Translations under genes and position numbers: made by a program | Notes under the pieces: generated by a model | The model's database searches: none | What the model was told of the DNA's origin: nothing | The model's input: the letters and a program-made list of their open reading frames with translations, nothing else | Source of the DNA: HLUCCA09 sp038745585 | Lineage (GTDB): Bacteria; Pseudomonadota; Alphaproteobacteria; Rhodobacterales; Rhodobacteraceae | DNA: 64,000 nucleotides | Reading direction: 5' to 3' | Assembly (NCBI GenBank): GCA_038745585.1 | Contig: JBCDLH010000005.1 | Location: forward strand, 186,001-250,000 | Shown: piece by piece, positions 19,021 through 26,890 of the stretch | How the letters are laid out: each line of letters starts with the position of its first letter | Position numbering within the stretch: position 1 is the first letter of the stretch

Positions 19021-20629
19021 TTTTGCCGCTGGCCCGCCGGCGCCCAAGCCTGGCGCCTTTGCTCCCTTCGGCCATCGGGCCTTTGCGCTCCTATGGACAG
19101 CGACGCTGATTTCCAACGTCGGAACCTGGATGCACGATGTCGGCGCGGGCTGGCTGATGACGACGCTCAATTCGAGTCCCGCGGTCGTCACCCTCGTGCA
19201 GGCCGCAACCACGCTGCCCGTCTTTCTCTTTGCGCTCTTTGCCGGGGCGTTGGCCGACCGGCTCGACAAGCGCAAGATGCTGATCGTCATCAACGTGATC
19301 CTCATGGCGGTGATTGCGCTGCTGACGCTGCTGGTCGCGCAGGACAGGATGACACCGCTGCTGCTCATCCTGTTTACCCTGGCCATCGGGACAGGCGCAG
19401 CCTTCATGGCGCCTGCCTGGCAGGCGGTCGTCCCGCAGCTTGTGCCGCGCGAAACGCTGAAGCCCGCAATCGCGCTCAATTCGATGGGGATCAATATCAG
19501 CCGGGCCATCGGGCCTGCGCTCGCCGGCGTTCTGATTGCCTCGGTCGGGCTCGCGGCACCTTTTGCACTCAATGCTGCAAGCCATGTCGTTATCATCTTG
19601 GCCCTGCTGGCCTGGCAGCCGGAGCCACGCGCGCCGCGCCGCGCCACGGGCTCGATCCCGTCGGAGATGATCACGGGGCTCCGCCATGTGCGCCACAACC
19701 CGGCAATGCGGGCGACGCTGGTGCGGGCGCTCGCGTTCTTTCTCTTCGCGTCGGCCTATTGGTCGCTCCTTCCGCTCATCGCGCGCAATGCCGAAGGCGG
19801 CGGTTCCGAGCTCTATGGGATCTTGATGGCGCTCATAGGGGCGGGCGCAGTTGCGGGTGCGCTCCTCCTGCCGCGGCTCCAGGGACGGGCGGAGTCGAAC
19901 GCGCTCGTGCGCCTCGGCACGGTGGGCACGGCGACGGCACTCGTGGTTCTGGCGCTCTCCCCGCAACCGCTGGCGCTGATGGCGGCGGCGTTACTCGGGG
20001 GGCTGAGCTGGATCGCGGTGCTGACCTCGTTCAACGTTTCTGCACAGACGTCGCTGCCCGATTGGGTCCGCGCGCGCGGTTTGGCGGTGTTCCTGATGGT
20101 GTTTTTCGGCGCAATGGCGCTCGGCTCGGTCCTCTGGGGGCAAGTCGCCGCCACTATGAGCATCGAGCTTGCGCTCCTCCTCGCCGCGGCGGGCCTCGTC
20201 CTTGGGATCCCGCTCACCAGACGCCATGCCGTCGGCCAGGGCGAGACGCTCGATCTCACGCCGGCCGCCGCTTGGCCCGAGGCACCTGCCCTTGAGGCGG
20301 GTTCGTCCGGCGACGCGCCTGCGATGGTGACGGTGGAGTACCTTGTGGCCGCCAAAGACACGGAGGCCTTCGTCGCCGCGCTCGACGGCTTCGCCGGCGA
20401 GCGGCTGCGCGACGGAGCAACGCAGTGGATGCTCCATCAAAGCGTCGAGCACCCGGAGCTCTGGGTCGAGAGCTTCCATCTGCCGAGTTGGGCGGAGCAT
20501 CTCGAACAGCACCGCCGTGCCACCCGAAACGACGCTGACCTGCAAGCCAAGGTGAGAGCCTTCGATACGAGAGCGGACGGCCCTGTTGTCCGGCATTTCA
20601 TTGCGCCCACGCATCGCGGGCCCACTTGA
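19004..20629 (+). CDS. MFS transporter, EntS/MFS_3 type with C-terminal soluble domain
   Basis: 541 aa. Residues about 20-410 form twelve predicted membrane helices with the family start FALLWTATLISNVGTWMHDV and the loop motif GALADRLDKRKM. The C-terminal 100 residues (from VTVEYLVAAKDTEAF) form a soluble ferredoxin-like/ABM-type domain typical of the DUF894/MFS_3 subgroup. The ATG at 19004 lies within the end of the GNAT gene; the frame is open further upstream to 18947. Probably an exporter for a metabolite of this operon. Confident on family. Confidence 0.9.
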   Translation: MSSSADFAAGPPAPKPGAFAPFGHRAFALLWTATLISNVGTWMHDVGAGWLMTTLNSSPAVVTLVQAATTLPVFLFALFAGALADRLDKRKMLIVINVILMAVIALLTLLVAQDRMTPLLLILFTLAIGTGAAFMAPAWQAVVPQLVPRETLKPAIALNSMGINISRAIGPALAGVLIASVGLAAPFALNAASHVVIILALLAWQPEPRAPRRATGSIPSEMITGLRHVRHNPAMRATLVRALAFFLFASAYWSLLPLIARNAEGGGSELYGILMALIGAGAVAGALLLPRLQGRAESNALVRLGTVGTATALVVLALSPQPLALMAAALLGGLSWIAVLTSFNVSAQTSLPDWVRARGLAVFLMVFFGAMALGSVLWGQVAATMSIELALLLAAAGLVLGIPLTRRHAVGQGETLDLTPAAAWPEAPALEAGSSGDAPAMVTVEYLVAAKDTEAFVAALDGFAGERLRDGATQWMLHQSVEHPELWVESFHLPSWAEHLEQHRRATRNDADLQAKVRAFDTRADGPVVRHFIAPTHRGPT

Positions 20630-20659
20630 AGAGGAGCGGCCCAACACACGACATCGGTG

Positions 20660-20827
20660 CCTGCCACAAGGACGGGCCAGTAGGACATTGCCAAAACGAC
20701 GAAGGGGCCAAAACGACGAAGGGGCCAAAACGACGAAGGGGCCAAAACGACGGGGCCAGTAGGACGGGGCCCGTAGGACGGCGCAACAAAGACGGCGCCG
20801 AAACGACATTGCCACGAGGACCTTGCC
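20660..20827. repeat. degenerate 14-bp tandem array abutting a start codon
   Basis: Twelve units of 13-17 bp end to end, each closing in GAC. Examples: ATTGCCAAAACGAC (20687-20700), three identical GAAGGGGCCAAAACGAC (20701-20751), GGGGCCAGTAGGAC (20752-20765), GGCGCCGAAACGAC (20794-20807), ATTGCCACGAGGAC (20808-20821). A partial unit CTTGCC runs into the ATG at 20828. The last AGGA is the only plausible Shine-Dalgarno for that gene. Confidence 0.85.
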
Positions 20828-21433
20828 ATGACCAAAGATGCGCGATTTCCAACGCGCCGCGTTTTTCTCGGCGGAGCGGCGTCTGCCCTCCTCGTTCTGC
20901 GTTCGGGTGCGGCGTTCGCCATACCCGGCGACCTTCTCGGTGATCTGCAGCGGGGCGGCCTTGCGGTCTACTTCCGCCACGGTGCGACGACGTGGTCCGG
21001 CATCGACCAGATCGATTGGCCGCGGTCTCGCCAGCGGCTGCTCTCAGAGGAGGGTATCGCCCAATCCCGCATGATCGGCCGTGCGTTCACCGAGCACAAC
21101 ATTCCCGTGGGCGAGGTTCTCGCCAGCCCCTTCGCGCGCTGCCGCGATATGGCCGAGATTGCCTTTGGTCGGGTGGAGGAGCGCTTTGAGCTGCTGGGTT
21201 TGCTGTCCGATGCCGAGGGTCGCGCAGCGCGGGTGGCCTATCTCCGCGCACAGCTAGAAACATCGCCCGCGCGAGGGACCAACCGGATCATCGTATCCCA
21301 CCGCTCCAACATCGCCGATGTGGCCGGAGCGACGCTGGCCGAAGGCGAAGCCGTCATCATCCGCCCCGGTGGCGATCGCTTCGACGTTCTCGCCCAACTG
21401 CACCCGGAGGATTGGGTTCGGGGCGACAGCTAG
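20828..21433 (+). CDS. histidine phosphatase family protein, Tat-exported
   Basis: 201 aa. A twin-arginine signal (TRRVFLGGAASALLVL, RR at 10-11) precedes a branch of the histidine phosphatase superfamily: RHG at 50-52 (nucleophile His51) and a second His158 in IVSHRSN. The family hydrolyses phosphoesters, or in some periplasmic members acts on polysaccharide or lipid phosphates. It lacks neighbours with a clear link and is preceded by the 14-bp array that supplies its ribosome-binding site, so its expression may depend on the repeat. Family confident, substrate unknown. Confidence 0.88.
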   Translation: MTKDARFPTRRVFLGGAASALLVLRSGAAFAIPGDLLGDLQRGGLAVYFRHGATTWSGIDQIDWPRSRQRLLSEEGIAQSRMIGRAFTEHNIPVGEVLASPFARCRDMAEIAFGRVEERFELLGLLSDAEGRAARVAYLRAQLETSPARGTNRIIVSHRSNIADVAGATLAEGEAVIIRPGGDRFDVLAQLHPEDWVRGDS

Positions 21434-21836
21434 GATGCAAATCGGCCTGCCCCCGCGCGGGATCTGACCTTGGACCGGGCCGAATATGGGCCAGATCTGG
21501 GCCTGACCCGGGGCTGATCTGCGGGCCGGACCGGATTTGTGATTGGGCCGCGGGCTTTTGGAACCCAGGATGCGAAGCCGGGCCTGTTAAGCCGATTGGC
21601 CGGCCCCATCCGGTCGCTACGCGTCGCCCGCACCGGTATCGCCACGGCATCGGAGGCAAAAAGGAAGCGCAGGAGCGGCTTTGCGCACGCCCTGCGCATT
21701 TTCTTACCTTGCACGCACTGCTTGCAGCACAGACCGTCGCTCGAGCGGCAAAACAGCTGGGAAACGCCCAGGCCGCAGTGCAAGTATCGCCAATCAGGAC
21801 CAGGTAAGGCGACCGTAACAAGAAAGGGAGCGGCGC
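21434..21836. other. 403-bp intergenic stretch without a supported gene
   Basis: Between the histidine phosphatase and the FMN reductase. Open frames exist on both strands but show no family resemblance and begin without Shine-Dalgarno. The left part is rich in GGGCC/GATCTG words; the right end has GGGAGCGGCGC directly before the next ATG. No terminator with U-tract or promoter was identified. Confidence 0.5.
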
Positions 21837-22391
21837 ATGAAAGTGCTCGCCTTCGCAGCAACGACCAGCAGCACGTCGATCAACCGCGCACTCTTGGGCT
21901 ACGCCACTGCACGGCTGGAGGCGATTGGCCCGCCTGAGATCGAGATCGAGTTTCTAAAGCTGGCCGACTACGAGATGCCGATTTACTCAAGCGACCGCGA
22001 GAAGGCAGACGGCGTTCCCACGGCGGCCAAAGCGCTCTTTGACAAGATCGGTTCGGTTGACGCCCTCATGATCTCTTACGCCGAACATAATGGATCGGTG
22101 ACCGCGGCTTGGAAAAACACGTTCGACTGGATGACCCGGATCGACACGAAAGTCTGGCACGACAAGCCGATGGTGCTTCTCGCGGCAACCCCCGGTCCAC
22201 GGTCCGGGGCCGGGGTGCTCGGCAACCAACAGACCCTGATCCCGTTCTTCGGTGGCGTGGTGAAAGGCGTCTATGGCGTGGGCAAATGGTATGAGGCCTG
22301 GGACGCCGAGGCAGGTACGCTGACCGACGCTGACGCCATTGCCGGGATCGATGCGGCGTTGTCGGGCCTGGCAGCGCCGGCGAGCGCCTGA
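21837..22391 (+). CDS. NADPH-dependent FMN reductase family protein
   Basis: 184 aa flavodoxin-like fold. The N-terminal phosphate loop region (MKVLAFAATTSSTSINRALL) binds FMN phosphate, and the loop TPGPRSGAGVLGNQ is the second FMN site seen in NADPH:quinone/azo reductases of this family. One-domain cytoplasmic enzyme that reduces quinones or other electrophiles at the expense of NAD(P)H. AAAGGGAGCGGCGC precedes the start. Not obviously in an operon with either neighbour. Confidence 0.9.
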   Translation: MKVLAFAATTSSTSINRALLGYATARLEAIGPPEIEIEFLKLADYEMPIYSSDREKADGVPTAAKALFDKIGSVDALMISYAEHNGSVTAAWKNTFDWMTRIDTKVWHDKPMVLLAATPGPRSGAGVLGNQQTLIPFFGGVVKGVYGVGKWYEAWDAEAGTLTDADAIAGIDAALSGLAAPASA

Positions 22392-22540
22392 TCTCGTTGG
22401 GGCTCAGCCGACCGCCCTGTTCACCGCATGCGGACGGCGAACAAAAGCCGGGTGCGCGCGAAGGCAACGGCAGCTGTCGTCGCAACGCTCCCTCTGGTTC
22501 AAGCATCTTAGGCGCCAAGCGCCCTGGCGCAAAGCCGCGC

Positions 22541-23767
22541 TTAAGCCGTATCCTTGACGACCGCGCCCTCTTGCACGACCAGCCGGATACGCGCGCCCTG
22601 CCCTGTGAGGCAGGTCAGATCGGCCAGCGGATCTCCGGCGACGAGGATGAGATCGGCCGTCGCGCCCGGCGCGACACGCCCCAGATCGGGGCGGCGGAGC
22701 AGATCTGCGTTCACAGACGTGGCCGAGCGCAGCACGTCGGCCACCGGCAAGACCTGGGCGCGCAAGGTGAATTCGGTCGATTGCTCTACGTGCATCCAAC
22801 CCAAAAGGTCCGTCCCATAGCCCATCGGCACGCCTGCCCGCGCGAGGATGTCGAGCGAGCGCAGCCCCGCCTCACGCACGAGACGGTTCTTCTCGCGATT
22901 GGCCCCGCCGAGGCCGATGGCGTCGGCGTGCCGGTCGAGGCAATCATAGATGACAAGCGTCGGCACGGCATAGGCGCCGCGCTCCTTGAGGATGCCGGCC
23001 ACCCTGTCGTCGATCAGGTTGCAATGCTCCAGCGTCCGCACCCCGTTCACGCAGGCATGCTCGATAGCGCGCGCCGTATAGGTGTGGGCGGCGACATAGG
23101 TGCAAGACGCGTCGGCCACCGTCACGATGGCGCGGATCTCCTCGGGCGTGAATTGAATCCAGTCGATCGGATCGGTCGGTGTCGCCACCCCGCCATTGGC
23201 CATGATCTTGATAAAGTCTGCGCCGAGGCGCAGCTCGTCTCGCGCGGCGGCAAGGCAGTGCGGCACCCCATCGACGATGCGCCCGAGCGAGGGCAGGTGC
23301 CGGCGATGCACATCGCCGATATCGGCCCGGCTCGTACCACGAAAGTCGGTATGTCCGCCGGTCTGTCCTAGGGCCTTGCCAGAGGTTGAAAGGCGCGGGC
23401 CGCGGATCAGCCCCTCTTCCTGGGCGCGGCGGGTCCCGGCATCGCCGCCGCCCACATCGCGCACGGTGGTAAAACCGCGGTCGAGCATCGCCGCCATGTA
23501 CCCGGCGGTCCAATGGGCGACATAGGTCGGGTGCATCCGCTCCAACGCGGCAAGGTCCGGCGTGGCGGCGGCGATATGGACATGGGCGTCGATGAGGCCA
23601 GGCATGAGCGTCATGCCGGTCGCGGCGATCACACGGTCGGCCTCCGCCGGGATCGACGTCTCCGAGACTTCGGCGATCTTGCCGTCGGCCACGAGCACGT
23701 GCCAGCCGCGCCGAAGATCGTCCGACACCCCGTCGAACAGATCGCAGTTCTCGAACTTGATGCGCAT
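22541..23767 (-). CDS. metal-dependent amidohydrolase, prolidase/imidazolonepropionase-like
   Basis: 408 aa. Metal ligands are visible in GLIDAHVHI (His62, His64), the likely carboxylated Lys in ADFIKIMANGG, and His residues in AAHTYTA and LEHCNLID; the final Asp is in GYGTDLLG. This resembles the Xaa-Pro dipeptidase/arginine-carboxypeptidase branch of the amidohydrolase superfamily. ATG at 23767 follows AGGGGGG; the longer frame to 23869 is not family-like. Cytoplasmic. Convergent with the FMN reductase and divergent from the GAF gene. Confidence 0.9.
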   Translation of the reverse strand: MRIKFENCDLFDGVSDDLRRGWHVLVADGKIAEVSETSIPAEADRVIAATGMTLMPGLIDAHVHIAAATPDLAALERMHPTYVAHWTAGYMAAMLDRGFTTVRDVGGGDAGTRRAQEEGLIRGPRLSTSGKALGQTGGHTDFRGTSRADIGDVHRRHLPSLGRIVDGVPHCLAAARDELRLGADFIKIMANGGVATPTDPIDWIQFTPEEIRAIVTVADASCTYVAAHTYTARAIEHACVNGVRTLEHCNLIDDRVAGILKERGAYAVPTLVIYDCLDRHADAIGLGGANREKNRLVREAGLRSLDILARAGVPMGYGTDLLGWMHVEQSTEFTLRAQVLPVADVLRSATSVNADLLRRPDLGRVAPGATADLILVAGDPLADLTCLTGQGARIRLVVQEGAVVKDTA

Positions 23768-23991
23768 CCGCAGCCCCCCTGCCCCGCCCCGCTCCGCCGC
23801 GGCTCGGGCGTACCGTGCCATCTGCGCGGCGGAACGCAATCGAGATTTCCCTTGCCTGCCCCAGCGCACAGCGCCTTGATGCGCGCCATGGACCCGCAGA
23901 CACTTGAAGCCAGCCCAAGGATTGCCGCCGCTCCGGCCGCGCGGCCCGCGCCATGCAACGCGGCCCCACCGGTCTTGGATCGCAGCCCCAG

Positions 23992-24483
23992 ATGACGGAT
24001 GCCGCGCATCTTGCCGCCTGCCGCGCGGCGCCCGATCTCTTCAAGGCGGTGGAGACCGCCCTCGGCCAGATCGTCGGGCACAAGCTTTTCACGTTGATGG
24101 CCATCGATTGGGAGGGCGCGGCCGCCGCGCGCATCTATACGAGCCACCCCGAGGCCTATCCGGTCGGCGGACGCAAGGCCCTCGGGGCGCTCACGGCCTG
24201 GGGCGAGATCGTCCTGCGGGGCCGGCAGCCTTGGATCGGAAACAGCACAGAGGACATCCGCGACGCATTCCCCGACCATGAGCTGATCGCCAGCCTTGGC
24301 TGTGCGGCGTGCCTAAACCTTCCGGTGATCGACGCCGAAGGGCCGGGCGGGGCGCGCGTCATCGGAACTGTGAACCTCCTGCATGAGGCAGGCCACTTTC
24401 GGCCCGAGCATATCACGCGGGCAACGCCCTTTGCCGCGCTCCTCCTCCAGCCCTATCGCGACTGGGCAGCTGGAGCGCGCTAG
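23992..24483 (+). CDS. GAF domain protein
   Basis: 163 aa from the ATG at 23992 (an in-frame ATG at 23953 would add 13 residues; neither has a strong ribosome-binding site). The whole protein is one GAF-like domain (LFTLMAIDWEGAAAARIYTS, LGCAACLNLPVI, GTVNLLHEAGHF). No output domain. Stand-alone GAF proteins bind small ligands or act as methionine-sulfoxide-reductase-like enzymes (fRMsr), but the catalytic cysteine pattern of fRMsr is not seen. Function open. It is divergent from the amidohydrolase. Confidence 0.78.
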   Translation: MTDAAHLAACRAAPDLFKAVETALGQIVGHKLFTLMAIDWEGAAAARIYTSHPEAYPVGGRKALGALTAWGEIVLRGRQPWIGNSTEDIRDAFPDHELIASLGCAACLNLPVIDAEGPGGARVIGTVNLLHEAGHFRPEHITRATPFAALLLQPYRDWAAGAR

Positions 24484-24737
24484 ACGCGTTCGATCTCCCA
24501 AGCACGGAAGCAAGGCCACGATCGTCGCCGGTCCCGCACGCCCGTCCCCGGGGCGGAACGCTCTGGTGTCGCTGGGGCGTCGTTCGGCTCGAGAACGACT
24601 TGGGAGGCATAACGCCCGTCAGCCTATAGCAGCGCGCGCACGTCTGCCCTGGTGCCACCGTTGGCGTTCGGGCAAGGCCGCCCGCGTCGGCAAGGCTCTT
24701 CGGCAGGGCCCACAGCACGCGCCATAGGCGCGTCGCC

Positions 24738-25097
24738 CTAACCGATCCGCACAAGTTCGGCCAGCCGCAGCGCATCCTCGACCGCATCCTGCAGACGTTG
24801 GATCCGTTCCTCATCGTCCGCGCTCTCTAGGTCGCGATTGAGGAGTTCGGTCACCTCCGCCTCGACCTCAGGCGCAATCGGTCGGCCCGTGCTCACCGCC
24901 TCTTGCCGCGCGATGACGACGTCTTGGCGCGCCGCCGCCCATTGCCCTTCCCAACGGGCGACACGGGCCTCCGCCATTGCAGGGGCCTCCGCCGTTGCAG
25001 GGGGCGCAGTCGGCGCTGCGGCGCTGCCCGGTTCACCCGTACCGTAGCAGCCCGCCAGGGCCGTCAGTGCCAAACCGAAGAGCACATGCCGTATCAC
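24738..25097 (-). CDS. small lipoprotein encoded with caspase
   Basis: 119 aa. An N-terminal lipoprotein signal (FGLALTALAGCYG, lipobox LAGC) is followed by an Ala/Pro-rich linker and an acidic alpha-helical C-terminus (about 50-119) likely to form coiled coil. Its ATG overlaps the stop of the caspase gene by 4 bp, so the two are translated together. Residue +2 after the lipid cysteine is Tyr, not Asp, consistent with outer-membrane sorting. No known family; a tether or regulator for the caspase is inferred from coupling only. Confidence 0.82.
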   Translation of the reverse strand: MIRHVLFGLALTALAGCYGTGEPGSAAAPTAPPATAEAPAMAEARVARWEGQWAAARQDVVIARQEAVSTGRPIAPEVEAEVTELLNRDLESADDEERIQRLQDAVEDALRLAELVRIG

Positions 25098-26632
25098 TCG
25101 TTCCCCTCCAAAAAAGCTGTCAGCCAGGCATAGGAGCCGTCCGGCGCGTCGCCAACAAGGCCGAGATGCGCATAAAACGTCTGTGCATCCGACATCGCGC
25201 GGTCCGAGAGCCGCGTGATCCCACGGCTCGAGGCGAAACGGGGCTGAAATTCGATCTCCATATACTCCGACAAATAGCGGTTCGTGAGGACCAAAAGGTC
25301 GTGATAGTAGGTGCGGCTCGCGTCGAGATCAGCGGCGACGCCCTCTTTGATCGCCGCGATCTGGGCAACTTGGCGGCGCATCGTCGCCAGGGTCTGCTGC
25401 GCGCCCGTATCATCGGCAAACTCGGCCTCGGCTTCGCTGAGGTTCTCCTCGGCCGTGCGAAGCGACTCCTCGACCGAGGCGAAGCGCTGCAGGTCATTGC
25501 GCAGGATCCCGGCGGTGTAGGTCCCCACAAACGCGGCTTTGCGCGCGCCCTCGCCCATCAGGGCGGCAAAGCCTCGTGCACCCGCGGGCTGAGCGTTCTG
25601 CCACGCGGCGAATGCCTGCTTGACTTGCGTATCGGGCGGATAGCCGACGCTCGGCACAAGATAGCCAGCGAGTTCGAGCGCGGCGGTCGCCTGGGGCAAG
25701 TCCGCCGCGGCGATTTCGGCCTCCTCGGCGTTGCCTTCGAGGCTGTCGATCCGGAGCCGTGCCACGATGGCGTAGATCCCTTCAGGATAGTCGTCGAGAT
25801 AGCCGCGATAGCTCTCAACGCTATGGGCCCCAACCGCCCGGCGCCACCGCGCGAATTCATCGTCGGGGTCGCGCCGGTCGGCGGCGGGCGCAAAGGCATG
25901 CTCGCCCAGCACCGCCTCTTCGACCCAGGGCACCTGCGCCCCGCCCGAGCGGCGCACCACGTCCTGCCGGACGCGGCCAAACATCAGCCGCACGTCGAGC
26001 CCCGGCGTTTCGATGTGCTGCAGGAGCGCTGCGGTAAACGGGCTGTTCTCGCCGGCGCCGTCGGCCGCCACATTGCCGGGATCGGTGGCATAGGCCACAA
26101 GGGTGCCCGCCCCACCCGAAACCGGCGCAAGCCCGGGCCGACCGAGGCCCGCAGGCCCGAACGGATTGTCGCGGCACGCGTCAAGGACGATGAGCGACAG
26201 ACCGGCGCCGAGGCCCTCGGTCGCGCCGATCAACTCGCTCAGGGTCAGGCTCGCTTCGGTGAGCGCCGGCCCCGAGACCTCGGTGAGCTCCGTGCCGATC
26301 AGGTAGTTCTCCGCGCCGACCTGCACCGCGTGACCTGCATAAAAGATCATCGCGATCTCTGCGCCTTCAGCGGCGCCGCGAAACCAGGTCAACGCCTCCT
26401 GCATCTCTTCGCGCGTAAGATCCGTTTCGCGACGAACGTCGAAACCGAGACGTGCTAGCGCTGCATCCAACGCCGCGACATCGTTCGCAGGGTTGCGCAG
26501 CGCAAGCTCGTCCCGCGCGTAGCCACCATTGCCGATAAGGAGCGCCACGCGCCCCTCGGCCGCAGCCGTCAGTGGCGTGAGGCAGATCCATAGAACGACG
26601 AGAACGGATCGCATGGCAAAAACGGATCGCAT
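25094..26632 (-). CDS. exported caspase-family (C14) peptidase
   Basis: 512 aa. A signal peptide (LVVLWICLTPLTAAAEG) precedes a caspase p20-like domain: RVALLIGNGGYA opens the fold, His101 lies in IFYAGHAVQV and Cys153 in IVLDACRDNPF, so the dyad is intact. A helical repeat region with SYRGYLDDYPEGIYA-type motifs and long coiled coil follows, and the last 40 residues (AQTFYAHLGLVGDAPDGSYA) resemble a degenerate peptidoglycan-binding module. The start codon region is an 18-bp perfect duplication, giving two in-frame ATGs (26632, 26614); CGAGGG favours 26632. Prokaryotic caspases cleave after basic residues and often act in stress or death responses; target unknown here. Confidence 0.9.
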   Translation of the reverse strand: MRSVFAMRSVLVVLWICLTPLTAAAEGRVALLIGNGGYARDELALRNPANDVAALDAALARLGFDVRRETDLTREEMQEALTWFRGAAEGAEIAMIFYAGHAVQVGAENYLIGTELTEVSGPALTEASLTLSELIGATEGLGAGLSLIVLDACRDNPFGPAGLGRPGLAPVSGGAGTLVAYATDPGNVAADGAGENSPFTAALLQHIETPGLDVRLMFGRVRQDVVRRSGGAQVPWVEEAVLGEHAFAPAADRRDPDDEFARWRRAVGAHSVESYRGYLDDYPEGIYAIVARLRIDSLEGNAEEAEIAAADLPQATAALELAGYLVPSVGYPPDTQVKQAFAAWQNAQPAGARGFAALMGEGARKAAFVGTYTAGILRNDLQRFASVEESLRTAEENLSEAEAEFADDTGAQQTLATMRRQVAQIAAIKEGVAADLDASRTYYHDLLVLTNRYLSEYMEIEFQPRFASSRGITRLSDRAMSDAQTFYAHLGLVGDAPDGSYAWLTAFLEGNE

Positions 26633-26638
26633 GGCAAA
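26603..26638 (-). repeat. 18-bp duplication across the caspase start codon
   Basis: The 18-mer AACGGATCGCATGGCAAA occurs twice back to back, so the gene encodes MRSVFA followed by MRSVLV and carries two candidate starts. Copy-number change would move the start by 6 codons without a frameshift. Confidence 0.85.
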
Positions 26639-26890
26639 ACCCTCGTGACCGACACACCGGTTCCGAGGTCATTGCAGGAGCGCTTTCACCATTCAAGCGC
26701 GAAGGCCGCGCCCCGCATCCGAGCGTCTCGGCCAAGCGCCGCCGATTGCAGGTAAGCCAGAGGTCGCAAAGCCCACATGCGGACCCTTCAAAAAAATGGA
26801 GAGAACTTTTGAACCAACCGTCGACCCGCTCCGACCAAGAGCTGTCAATCGCAATGGCCCCCCCCTGGCCACCCCTTAGGAGCACGCAAC

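Noticed and set aside
20660..20827. possible CRISPR array
   Set aside because: Units are 13-17 bp without separate spacers, and no cas genes are present.
20437..20922. leftward frame coding FWPLRRFG-type repeats
   Set aside because: Simply the reverse reading of the 14-bp tandem array; no start signal or homology.
24977..26458. 493-codon frame opposite the caspase gene
   Set aside because: No motifs; caspase on the other strand has an intact His/Cys dyad and signal peptide.
26633..26890. EcfG-like promoter GGAAC-N16-GGGTT before the caspase gene
   Set aside because: The -10 part matches poorly and no second instance was found at other island genes.
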